Source of the DNA: CBDCUW01 sp963734865
GTDB taxonomy: Bacteria > Planctomycetota > Planctomycetia > Pirellulales > Pirellulaceae
Direction of reading: 5' to 3'
NCBI GenBank assembly: GCA_963734865.1
Contig: CAVTIV010000019.1
Location: 310,001 to 374,000 of the forward strand
DNA length: 64,000 bases
This document shows, piece by piece, positions 17,303-26,916 of this stretch (position 1 is its first letter; the number at the start of each line of letters is the position of its first letter). Made by a program: the position numbers and the translations under genes. Under the pieces are notes generated by a model. That model worked only from the letters and a program-made list of their open reading frames with translations, made no database searches and was not told the origin of the DNA.

Positions 17303-19136
17303 CTACTCGGCGTCAGGTAGCCGCATCACCTGCAGCGTCTGGCCTGCCGAACTAGGAATCGCTGCGAGCATCCTGCCGTCGTGGGAAACCGCCAACGTTT
17401 GGACATACAACACGCCCCCAAAATCGATTCGAGCGACACGGTTTCCTGTCTGCACGTCCCAAATCACCACTTCCCCCCGTCCCCCGGCTGCGATTCGGTT
17501 TCCATCGGGCAGGAATGCCAGCGTCCAATTGATCGTTTGGTCGGTGGTCAGCACGGTGGTCACCTTTCCGTTGAGCGTATTGAACACTTCAATCGTCTTC
17601 CCCCGACTAACGGCCAATCGATCGCCCTGGGCAGAAAATGCTGCCGCATGCGAGATTGGGGAACGCAAGTCGTGCTCGCGAGTGACCTTGCCTTCACGCA
17701 GGTCGACCGTGGCCAGCTTGGCACCATCGGTCGCCATCGCCATCAGTCCCTCGCGAGGAAGATGAACGGCGATCACCTTGCGATCGAATTCCTGGAGCCG
17801 TCGCGATTGCGAACCACTCAACGGCTGCCACATCAATTCGCCTCGCGATCCGCTGATCACAAAATTCCCCACCGGGCTAACGGCGAACGATTCGACGGCG
17901 CGCGAGTGTGCCGCCAGCAATTTCAACTCACCCAGCTGGCCGCTGGCTAAGATCGGCAACATCACGATGGCGCCTCGATAGCCGCCGGCTAGGATCGATT
18001 TACCGTCTGCCGAGAACGCGACCTGATCGACCTGGCCGAGTTGATCAAGCGTTTCATTTGCGCTCAATCTCCGCCCCGACTCGACATCCAGTAACAGCAG
18101 CGTCCGGTCCGCTTTTCCGGCGGCCAGCCAACGATCGTCCGGCGAAAACGCGAGGGAGTGAACCGCCCAACCCATTTCCGGAAAACTCTGTATCGGGGTT
18201 GCTGGTGACGTCGACGGCGCCGGGGTGATCGACGGCGCCGGGGTGATCGATGGCGCCGGGGTGATCGATGGCGCCGGGGTGATCGATGGCGCCGGGGTGA
18301 TCGATGGGGGCGCGACGTTCGCTGGTCGAGTCGGTGATGGCGATCCGATCGAGTCCAATTCGGATCGCATTGGGTTCATGACCTCATCGACCTGCCGGCC
18401 CGACTCGAGCGATTCTTGGTGCGATCGGTCGATCGGATCGCGAATCGGATCGGTTTGGTTCCGGGAAGGCCGGGGTATCGCCGGGCGACTGGCGATGCGA
18501 CGCGGTTGGTGGTTCGCGCGATCGTCGGCCGTCTGCCATCCATCGATCACGGCCGGTAACAGCAACAAGCCCAGCAGCAAGACCGAAGCGGTCAGAAAGA
18601 AGTACCCGGTGATCACACCACCCAGCGCGACGCCCCGGCCTTCCAGCGCGCCACCCGATTTTTTGATCTGTCGCAGGGCGATATGGCCCGCGATGACGGC
18701 AGCGATGGAAGTGAACAGCGACAGGCCACAAAACAGCAGGAACAACGGAGACAAGATTGCCAGGACCAAACTGACGATGGCCAGTGCGGACGTGGGAGCG
18801 ACCGGCGGCGCAGGCGCATAGGGCACACCGGCTGGGGGCGTCTCGCTGTCAGTAATGAAGGGGTTGTACCCTGGCTGTCCCGCTTGTGGGGCAATCGGAT
18901 TGTCTTGGGAACCCGGTGGCGCGCAGCCATAGAACCTCGACCGAGAACCGCGAGAAGCAGCCCTGGCACTCGACTTGTTCACCGATTCGGCCGAGCGGGA
19001 TGATTGGCACAAAGTACAACGAGAACCAACGCTTCATATCCAGACGTCGGTAGTGCTGTCGTGTTTGACATTTCGGGCAGGAAAAAGTACCCGCTTCGGT
19101 AGCCCGTTCGGTAATCTTGACGCCAAAAATGATCAT
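17303..19136 (-). CDS. Zinc-ribbon, DUF4190-like membrane, WD40 repeat protein (frame break)
   Basis: The N-terminus (from ATG 19136) is a zinc ribbon: CPKC ... DMKRWFSLYFVPIIPLG ... VECQGC. Near 18925 the reading frame must shift by +1 to continue into a linker (APPGSQDNPIAPQAG), a two-helix membrane part (LAIVSLVLAILSPLFLLFCGLSLF and YFFLTASVLLLGLLLLPAV, DUF4190-like), a proline-rich linker with five ITPAPS repeats, and a C-terminal WD40-like propeller (AVHSLAFSPDDRWLAAGKADRTLLLLD, NWTLAFLPDGNRIAAGG, VVIWDVQTGNRVARI). In the upstream frame the protein ends after 95 residues in an unnatural tail; the downstream frame has only a poor TTG start at 19012. A single gene with an indel is the best reading. 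Likely a membrane-anchored scaffold facing the cytosol or periplasm; function unknown. Confidence 0.75.
18213..18302. repeat. 18-bp tandem repeat, five copies, coding for ITPAPS
   Basis: The unit GACGGCGCCGGGGTGATC recurs at 18213, 18231, 18249, 18267 and 18285 (third base C or T). On the minus strand it encodes five Ile-Thr-Pro-Ala-Pro-Ser repeats in the linker between the membrane segment and the WD40 domain. Near-identity points to recent slippage; frame is conserved. Confidence 0.93.
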
Positions 19137-19669
19137 GAAGTCTTAACCGCCCTACGGTTTGCCTCAGCCGAAAATCTTTTTGGGCCGTTTAGAATCGACC
19201 AGTTTTTTCCAGAATAGGTTGGCTCAAGCCGTCTACACGATAAACGGTCAAACGAGGGAGCCCAAGACCTGGCAGACCAGTTCAATGACCCGACGCGTGC
19301 GTCTTGCCATTGAGCACGATCGGGATTTCGACTTGGCGGTCGGTTCGAGCATGCGATGCGATGACCGCCGGGCAACATGGGGAAATCAGCAGGCGAGAGG
19401 GCGGCGGGCGAGAGACTGTGGCGCAAACCCCGGGTACACTTGGTCGCGGACAGGGAAGTGGTCGCGGACAGGGAAGTGGTGGTCGCGGAAAGTGAAGCTA
19501 CGAAATACATCCTTGCCAACAGGGCCGACGCGGATAGGCCGCTTCGTCGCACGCGTTCATTGTAGCGTGTACGTTGTGCGCGTCTCATTCGCTACGAACC
19601 TGTCGCAGGACATGCACCGTCGGCAAACACGGCGTCGGGTAACCCCTCCTATTTTTGGTCACCATTGAA
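19137..19669. other. Intergenic region with a short duplicated motif
   Basis: About 530 bases between divergently transcribed genes without a believable frame. It holds two exact copies of an 18-base unit (19441-19458 and 19459-19476, TGGTCGCGGACAGGGAAG) and a third partial copy. A short minus-strand frame across it is repetitive and has no family resemblance. Promoters of the flanking divergent genes should lie here but none is clear. Confidence 0.5.
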
Positions 19670-20377
19670 ATGACATGGCGTCGATTCCGATGCTCGATCG
19701 CAGCTGCATTCCTCGTCGTTGCCTGCTTTCCCACAGCTTGCTTGTGCGGGCCACCGTCGGTCGAGTCCGAGAACCCGCTGCCGCGTGTGTTGCTGATCGG
19801 TGATTCCATTTCCATCGGTTACACCGATTCGGTCGTCGAATTGCTACAGGGAAAAGCGGATGTACAACGCGTCAAGGGCAATGCTGGTGATACACAGATG
19901 GGACTGGACTCACTGCCGAAATGGCTCGACGCCAAACATGGCCGATGGGACGTGATTCACTTCAACTGGGGGTTGTGGGACCTGTGCTATCGCAATCCGG
20001 AATCAAAAACGCAAGGCCATCGCGACAAAGTGCATGGCAAATTGACCTTGGCCCCCGAGCAATACCGCAAGAACTTGCAACAGATCGTCGCCGCTCTTGA
20101 AACGACCGGCGCGAAACTGATTTGGGCTTCGACGACGCCGGTACCGGCAGGAGAAGCGGGGCGCAAAGTCGGCGATGATCTCGTCTACAATCGAATCGCC
20201 GCCGAGGTGATGAAGGAACATGGGATACCGATCAACGATTTGCATGCCCTGATGGTTCCGCACATGAAGACAATGACCACCGAGCCGGGCAATGTTCACT
20301 TCACCGCCGAAGGCTCACAGTTGCTGGGCAAGCAGGTCGCGGCCGCAATCGAAAAAGCACTCCATCAGGAGCGCTGA
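19670..20377 (+). CDS. Secreted SGNH/GDSL-type hydrolase
   Basis: From ATG 19670 the product is 235 residues with a signal peptide (FLVVACFPTACLCG). SGNH blocks are visible: block I LLIGDSISIGY (serine), block II VKGNAGDT (glycine), block III FNWGLWDLCY (asparagine) and block V PGNVHFTAEG (histidine). The block V Asp that normally precedes the histidine is Asn here, as in some planctomycete members. An upstream TTG (19655) is in frame but unlikely. Probably deacylates a polysaccharide or ester outside the cytosol. No Shine-Dalgarno is evident. Confidence 0.88.
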   Translation: MTWRRFRCSIAAAFLVVACFPTACLCGPPSVESENPLPRVLLIGDSISIGYTDSVVELLQGKADVQRVKGNAGDTQMGLDSLPKWLDAKHGRWDVIHFNWGLWDLCYRNPESKTQGHRDKVHGKLTLAPEQYRKNLQQIVAALETTGAKLIWASTTPVPAGEAGRKVGDDLVYNRIAAEVMKEHGIPINDLHALMVPHMKTMTTEPGNVHFTAEGSQLLGKQVAAAIEKALHQER

Positions 20378-20397
20378 CAAAAAATGACGGTATACAG

Positions 20398-21663
20398 ATG
20401 CGTGTCCTGATCGCCATCAGCCGTGTTCTAATGGCGGTGCTGCTGAACCTTTGCTTGCCCTGCGGGCGTGCCACCGCACATCCAGAAGGTTTCAGCGGTC
20501 TGCATGTCACGATTGATGGTGATCGAATCCGAGCGGCAATCACGCTGCACACGCGAGACTTCGGGGCTTGGTTTCCACCCGCAAGATATCCCGATTACGT
20601 CGCCGATGTCACTCGCGAAATGGAGACGACGGTCGACGAGATCATTGAAGTTCAAGTCGATCAACAGCCGCTTCCCGTGGACGGCGCAAGAGCCTTCCTA
20701 CGGGAAGTAGGTCTGATCGAGGTCGACGTCGATTTCACGTTGCCGTCATCAAGCGATACGGTTGAACTGCTGGTCTGGTCCAAACATCTGATTCACTTAC
20801 CCCGGGGACATCAGCAATTGCTGTTTGTCGAAGACCGGCGTGGTATTTCCAACGACGTCGAACATGGCCTGATTCGCCTGGAGGATGTGTTGACGGTCGA
20901 ACGAGATGCCGCAGCGGTATTGCTACCGGCCCTCCGCCAGATGGCCACGGTGACAAGCGGCCAAGGGGTCCCCAAGATTGGCGATTCCCATCTGGATCAA
21001 GGTTCGGGCGATACCGGGGAGCATCACGCTGACCGAGAGACAAGTTCCTCGGTGCGAAAGCCGAAGGCTGGTGCCGCGGCAGAGCGGTCGTCCTCGCGAG
21101 TATCCTTTTTTCGATTCGGTGTCGAACACATTCTCACAGGCTACGACCACTTGCTGTTTCTGGCAGCGTTGTTGCTCGCTTGCAAGACATTCAAGGAAGC
21201 GGCCGCAATCATTACCTGTTTCACGGTCGCTCATTCGATCACGCTGGCGTTGGCTGCGTTGGACGTGGTGCGAATGCCGGCGTCCATTGTCGAGCCGGCG
21301 ATCGCGCTGACGATTGTTTACGTGGCCGTGGAAAACCTGCTCCGCACACCCACCTTGTGGCGACGGGCCGCGGTCACTTGCTTCTTTGGGCTGATCCACG
21401 GGTTGGGATTCGCCTCCGCGTTGCGGGAGATTGGCCTGGATTCGATCCCCGGCGGCATCTTTTGGCCGCTGCTGAAGTTCAACCTGGGGGTGGAGGTCGG
21501 CCAACTATGTGTGGCAGCTTTCTGTTTACCGGGGCTATTATTCGCTCGTAAGCGTGAGCGTTGGAGCACTATACTGACGGTCGTCGGCTCGGCGCTGATT
21601 GCGTTGATCGGTGGATATTGGCTCGTCTCGAGAGTCATTCCGCTGTTTTTGTTCGGTCCCTGA
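20398..21663 (+). CDS. HupE/UreJ-like membrane protein with N-terminal extracytoplasmic domain
   Basis: The 421-residue protein has a signal peptide (ending CGRATAHPEG), about 210 residues of extracytoplasmic domain, a charged linker, and a C-terminal membrane domain of about six helices. The diagnostic HupE/UreJ_2 motifs are GVEHILTGYDHLLFLAALLL, FTVAHSITLALA and GLIHGLGFASAL with conserved histidines that could bind a metal. HupE/UreJ proteins are thought to transport nickel or cobalt; this longer subclass is uncharacterised. The start is 20 bases after the SGNH hydrolase stop, so the two may be co-transcribed. Confidence 0.87.
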   Translation: MRVLIAISRVLMAVLLNLCLPCGRATAHPEGFSGLHVTIDGDRIRAAITLHTRDFGAWFPPARYPDYVADVTREMETTVDEIIEVQVDQQPLPVDGARAFLREVGLIEVDVDFTLPSSSDTVELLVWSKHLIHLPRGHQQLLFVEDRRGISNDVEHGLIRLEDVLTVERDAAAVLLPALRQMATVTSGQGVPKIGDSHLDQGSGDTGEHHADRETSSSVRKPKAGAAAERSSSRVSFFRFGVEHILTGYDHLLFLAALLLACKTFKEAAAIITCFTVAHSITLALAALDVVRMPASIVEPAIALTIVYVAVENLLRTPTLWRRAAVTCFFGLIHGLGFASALREIGLDSIPGGIFWPLLKFNLGVEVGQLCVAAFCLPGLLFARKRERWSTILTVVGSALIALIGGYWLVSRVIPLFLFGP

Positions 21664-21691
21664 ACTGAATTTGAAATGCGAGAGATGAACT

Positions 21692-24600
21692 ATGTGGCAC
21701 ACGTTGTGTTCGTGCGGTGAGTATGGTTGTTTCCGCCGCCAAGTCGCAGTGTTGATTTGTCTCGGTGTATTGTTGGCAAACTCACATGCTGCCGAGCCAG
21801 ATCGTGTCACGCTGCGGATCCGTTTTGGCATGAAAGACCAGCAGCCGACCGACTGGAGTGGCAAATTGTCGGCAGGTTCGGGCAAGGTCGAGTCGATTCG
21901 CGGATGGCGATGGACGCAAAACGATGCCAGCGAGGGCAACACCTGGTCGGTCAAGACGCGTCGTCGCGCGCCCAGAGTTCGGCCGATCGCAAGCGGATCG
22001 CCAATGGACTGCAAATGCCGCTGGTCGAAAGCGGATTCATCGTGACGCTCGAGGGATGTCGCGAAGACGAGGAGTTGCAATTCGATTCGAAGCCGATCCA
22101 AGCAACGCTTCGACTCGACCAGTTGTTGTTTGGTGAAAGTTTGTCGCTCGCCGACGGAAACCTCGTCATTGAACGTGTACCGACTGTTGATCGTTTGGCG
22201 GCGACACACGCGGATGAAGATTATCCCGCCTCGGCGATTGCAAAGGACGGTACGGTTTATGTCGTGTACCTGTCCTTCACTCGGGGCCGCGATTTCCAAG
22301 GGACACGTGAGCGTCTGGAGACCAAGGAATCTGGGCCCATCACCAATCTCGGCACACCGGTTCGGATGATCGCTCAGCCCGGTGATTTAGCTTATCTCGC
22401 TCAGCCGGCTGGTGGCGAACAGCTGTATTTGAGGATCTTGCGTAACGGCACTTGGAGTGAACCGATCGCGGTGACCGATGGCAAGCACGAACTGTATCGG
22501 CCCGCGGTTTCCGTTGACGGTGACGGACGCGTTTGGGTGTTCTATTCGGCGCACCTCGACACCGATAAAAACCTCGATTACGGCAACTGGGAATTGATCG
22601 CACGAAGCTTTGCGGCCGACGGAAGCGACGCGTCGCAGCCGATCAACGTCAGCGGCGGCCTGGGTACCGACTTCATGCCGGCCGCTGCCACCGATTCGCG
22701 CGGACAGGTTTGGGTGGCCTGGGTCGGCGCCCGTGAAGGCAATTTTCATGTGCTGGCCGCTCACCAAAGGGAAGACGGTTTTTCCAAGCCGCAACGTGTC
22801 AGCAAGTTCAAGGGAAACGAATGGGAGCCGGCGATCGCGACAGACGACAAGGGGCATCTGGCAGTCGCTTGGGACACTTTCGAGAAAGGCGATTACGACG
22901 TCTATCTGGCAACTCGCGGGGATGACGGCAAACTCTCCGAGCCGCAGGCAGTCGCCGCATCCTTGGCGTTTGAGGTGCGACCTTCGTTGGCTTACGATCG
23001 CGACGGGCGAATATGGATCGCGTATGAAACGAGCGGCGATCAATGGGGCAAGGATTTCGGTGCACTCAAGAAGAAAGGAATTCCGCTATACCAGACCGGT
23101 CGCTCGTTGGAGGTGAAGGCACGTGACGCAGCCGGCCAATGGTTCACACCCGATGACGTGATGGAGGCCATGCCCAATGCCCGCCCGGGCGGTCGTCCGC
23201 GTGCTCGTAATAACCAGCAAAGGCAACCGGCTCGTCAACCGAACCGTTCGCCGATTACTAGCATCGCACCCACGTATCCGCGATTGGCGTGCGATGCTCA
23301 GGGCAACATCTGGCTTGCGTTCCGCGGCAAACCGGGCGGCAATTGGCGCGTCGGTGTCGGTTCGGTTTGGTGTGAATATCTAACACGGCTGGGCAGCGCA
23401 GGATGGACCGATGCCGTCTGGATTCCGCATTCAAACAACATTCTCGACAACCGGCCGACGCTCGCGCCGCTGGGAACCAGCGGAATGTTAGCCATCTTCT
23501 CTGGCGACGGGCGCGGCGAAGAGACGTTGGTCGATTTGGAAGATGCGCATTTACCGGGCAGCAGCGATGATGCCGACACCATCGCCAATCCTGAACCCGG
23601 GAAACCCCGCCGCACCGGGCGAAATCGGAACCAGAGCGATCCGAACAACAACATCATGTTCAGCCGAATGCAAGGTGCGCAGTTCGATCAGGCCGCGGGT
23701 GCACTGCAACTGGCATCGATCGCCGCTGAATCGCCCGTGGCGCCGGCATCCGATGTGCCGGCGGAGCGATCCGACATCGACACCATGCGTAGCTACCGCG
23801 TCAAGCTTGGTGATGAGACATTGCAAATTTGGCGAGGCGAATTCCATCGACATACGGAGTTGTCGCCCGATGGTGGCGGCGACGGCGGGTTGCTGGACAT
23901 GTGGCGATACGCGATCGATGCTGCCGGAATGGACTGGATCGGCGACGGCGATCACGACTTTGGCAACGGCCGTGAGTATTCTTGGTGGACCACGCAAAAA
24001 GCGGTGACATTGTTCACGCTTCCCGAACACTTTGTACCGGTTTATAGCTACGAGCGGAGCGTTCGCTATCCCGAGGGACATCGAAACTGCATGTTTGCCT
24101 ATCGCGGCGTGCGTTCGCTGCCGCGGCTGCCGATTTCGTCGCCGGATGAGTTCGCGCCGGCACCCGACACGAATCTGCTTTACATCTACCTGCACTATTT
24201 CAACGGCATCTGTGCGTCGCACACATCCGCCACCGACATGGGGACCGATTGGCGGAACAATGATCCGCAAGTCGAACCCTTTGTCGAGATCTACCAAGGC
24301 GACCGCAACAATTACGAACGCCCGGACGCACCCCGTTCAGCCGTCACCGAAGCGAAACTGAAACAATCGACTCCGGCCAAGGAAAGCCTCGGTGGCTGGC
24401 AACCAAAGGGGTTTGTCAACCTGGCCCTTCAAAAAGGCTATCGCTTGGCATTCCAGTCGAGCAGTGATCACATCTCGACTCACTTGAGTTACTGCAACGT
24501 ATTCGTCACCGAGCCGACTCGACAGGGAATCCTGGACGCGATCCGAAAACGCCGCGTGTATGGTGCGACCGACAATATCGTTGCCGATGTGCGTTGCCGG

Positions 24601-24903
24601 GTCGGTGAAACGGAGCATTTCATGGGCGAAGAATTCACGACCAACGCGGCACCGACGATCAACGTGCATCTCGTGGGAGCGAAGAACATCGCCAAGGTGA
24701 CGATCATCAAAGATGACGAAGAAGTTTACGTCGCGGAGCCGAACGAGCGAGATGTGCGTTTTCAGTGGACGGATCCCAATCCAACAACCGGCAAGACCAG
24801 CTACTACTACGTGCGCGGCGAACAAGTACCAGATCTCGAAGGCGCGACCGCTGGCGAACTGGTTTGGGCTTCGCCGATGTGGATTTTGGTGAAACCGAAT
24901 TAG
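21692..24903 (+). CDS. Secreted DUF3604 (PHP-type) protein with N-terminal repeat region (frame break)
   Basis: ATG 21692 starts a signal peptide (VAVLICLGVLLANSHAAEP) and a natural stretch to TWSVKTRR near 21955; there the frame must slip by -1 to continue as SSADRKRIANGLQMPLVESGF, and the rest is open to 24903, about 1070 residues in total. The middle contains propeller-like repeats (SAIAKDGTVYVVYLSF, SVDGDGRVWVFYSAH, TDSRGQVWVAWVG, TDDKGHLAVAWDTF). The C-terminal third is DUF3604: WRGEFHRHTELSPDGGGDG, DWIGDGDHDFG, FVPVYSYERSVRYPEGHRN, AFQSSSDHIS. These histidine/aspartate clusters suggest a metal-dependent phosphoesterase or similar hydrolase. Starting at 21727 instead would lose the signal peptide. 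Confidence 0.82.
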
Positions 24904-25017
24904 CGTTCATTCACCCGCGACCACTGTGCGTGACCATCCTTGCAGCGGGAAGGTCTGCCAACTGTCGTGTCCCGTGAAATCGTCGCCACTGCGATCGTGA
25001 ACGAAGCCGAATGGCCA

Positions 25018-25854
25018 TCACGCGGTAGAGATGGCCGATTGGTCGTCGGCTGCGCCGGGCTGCGAATTCTCGGCGATGTTTGCCCAGACGCCTTTCTGCG
25101 TCAGGATGGCATTTCCGGTCAACGTCGCGAACGCCGCGTCGGCTGCGTCACGGCCGGTGCCGATGCGAACCAAGCCGGTCAGGGGAGCAAGCTTCGTGGG
25201 GTCGAACAAAAACCATCGGCCGTCCAGAAACGCTTCCATGAAGCCATGAAAGTCGGGTGGCTGTAAGTCAACCGCGTAACCCGACACGTAGCGGGCGGGA
25301 ATGCCAACGCCCCGGCAAAGCGAGATCGCCAAATGAGCGTAGTCGCGACAGACGCCGGTTCGCAGCAGCAACACATCGGCCGCAGTGGTCGTCGCGTTGG
25401 TTGCCCCCGGTGTATAGTCGAGATGCCGATGAACCCAATCACAAATTGCCTGCACCCGCCGATATCCCAGAGGCAGCTGACCGAATTCTTCAAACGCAAA
25501 TCGAGCCAACAGATCGCTTTCGCAATAGCGACTGGGATTCAAGTAGGGCAGCACATCGGCTGGAATTTGGGCCCCGACCGATTCCGATACATCGGTGGGA
25601 AGTTCGACTTCCGGCGTCAAATCGACCGTCGCCCGGTAGGAGATCTGCAATTGGCATGACTGCACAACCACCCGATGCAGTCGATTTCCCTCCATGCCAA
25701 CTTGATACGATTCGAATTCCAATTCAGGATTGAATCGCAGTTCTTCGCTGACCAGTTTTTGGTGTGGCGTGGAAGCCGCCGAGATCTTCAGCAGAAACAC
25801 CGTGGGCTGACGGACGTCGTAGCCCAACTCGCTGCCAACTAGGATCGTGCTCAT
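25018..25854 (-). CDS. Transglutaminase-like cysteine protease family protein
   Basis: The 278-residue protein has an N-terminal beta region (LQISYRATVDLTPEVEL) and a transglutaminase core with its catalytic triad: cysteine in RTGVCRDYAHLAISL, histidine in DFHGFMEAFL and aspartate in FLFDPTKLAP. No signal peptide is present. Starts 15 bases after the stop of the Anbu-like gene on the same strand. This pair recurs in bacterial clusters together with ATP-grasp and alpha-E proteins thought to make and trim small peptide tags; here those partners are absent from the window. Confidence 0.9.
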   Translation of the reverse strand: MSTILVGSELGYDVRQPTVFLLKISAASTPHQKLVSEELRFNPELEFESYQVGMEGNRLHRVVVQSCQLQISYRATVDLTPEVELPTDVSESVGAQIPADVLPYLNPSRYCESDLLARFAFEEFGQLPLGYRRVQAICDWVHRHLDYTPGATNATTTAADVLLLRTGVCRDYAHLAISLCRGVGIPARYVSGYAVDLQPPDFHGFMEAFLDGRWFLFDPTKLAPLTGLVRIGTGRDAADAAFATLTGNAILTQKGVWANIAENSQPGAADDQSAISTA

Positions 25855-25869
25855 AACGGTGGTTCAAAT

Positions 25870-26646
25870 TCATTGCATTGGAGATTGGAAATCGCTCGAA
25901 CCCGCCTGATTCTGGCTTTGCAGGGATGCTTGTTGGAGCAAATCGCGAGCCCAATCCATGGGCATCGTGTTCAGCGATTGATGAAGCATCTGTGACCACC
26001 ACTGTGTCGTGTTGAGCAAATCGTGCTCGCTATAGCGTCGAAAGTTGGGTTTGCGATTTCCCGCGGCGACCACCGCAACATCGATCGGATAATCAACGTC
26101 CGTGACGCTGGTCCGAGTCGCATCGAACGCGAGCAACGCGAGCGCCAAGGCCAACTGAAGCGGCGTCTGGTGAGTGAGCAAGCGGTCCAATATTGGTTTG
26201 CCGTAATAAGTCCGGCCGATCATGAAGTAGGGCGAATCGACCGCAGCCTCCACCCAATTTCCTTCAGGATACACATAAAACAACTGCGGAAGCGGATCGG
26301 CGGCCAAACATCCGCCGATGATCGCGTGAAGGTTGAAGTGATGTCCCGTCGACGCCAACGCGGGTCCATCTTCACTCTTCACCCGCCGCAGTTGATCGCC
26401 AAACAGATTGACAAATTGGTACAGCCGATCCATCGGGGGCGGTGATTCCCGCAGCGTTTCCTCGACATAGATCAACGTCTTGTCTCGAACCGATCGAAGC
26501 CCGCTGGTCATCGTGAACAACGATTCGTCCCGGTGCTGGAACTCCATCAGTTTCTGCTTATTGACCTGCTCACTGCCGCGCACGATCCGGGTATCGGCCA
26601 GAGCGACAATGCCTTCGCGAACTTGAATGCCGATGCAAAATGTCAA
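25870..26646 (-). CDS. Anbu-type proteasome-like peptidase
   Basis: A start at TTG 26646 gives 258 residues beginning Met-Thr-Phe-Cys-Ile-Gly, matching the Anbu/BPH family in which the threonine after the initiator methionine is the N-terminal nucleophile. Supporting motifs are GIVALADTRIVRGSEQ, LFTMTSGLRSVRDKT and YFMIGRTYYGKPILDR. The longer open frame up to 26859 has an unnatural N-terminus and would mask the nucleophile, so it was rejected. Family members form ring assemblies distantly related to the proteasome. It is the first gene of a two-gene unit with the transglutaminase. The 270 bases upstream hold no gene. Confidence 0.85.
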   Translation of the reverse strand: MTFCIGIQVREGIVALADTRIVRGSEQVNKQKLMEFQHRDESLFTMTSGLRSVRDKTLIYVEETLRESPPPMDRLYQFVNLFGDQLRRVKSEDGPALASTGHHFNLHAIIGGCLAADPLPQLFYVYPEGNWVEAAVDSPYFMIGRTYYGKPILDRLLTHQTPLQLALALALLAFDATRTSVTDVDYPIDVAVVAAGNRKPNFRRYSEHDLLNTTQWWSQMLHQSLNTMPMDWARDLLQQASLQSQNQAGSSDFQSPMQ

Positions 26647-26916
26647 ATGACGTCTGGATTTTGAGCGTGTGAACCGTGGTGGCGAGAATACGCCGCCGAT
26701 TGTCGCAAATCCGCTCCATTCGTCTAGTGCGTTTGTCGCCGCTGGAATGAAGGAATCGATGCGGCACGAAAGCGAGGACAAGCAGATCACGGTCGATTGG
26801 CAATGGAACGTTGCATTGATCGCCAAAGTTGGGGCACCAACGCCCAATGCGGAATCCACCAGGTGACACTCGGTTTGCCGCTGGGAACCAGTCTCCGTCG
26901 AGGATCCGAACAGAGT

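Noticed and set aside
19133..19588. Minus-strand 151-residue ORF
   Set aside because: Repetitive Ser-Ala-Thr-Thr composition created by the 18-base duplication, no family resemblance, no ribosome site.
25870..26859. Longer 329-residue form of the Anbu-like gene
   Set aside because: Its first ~70 residues are unlike the family and would bury the N-terminal threonine; the TTG at 26646 fits.
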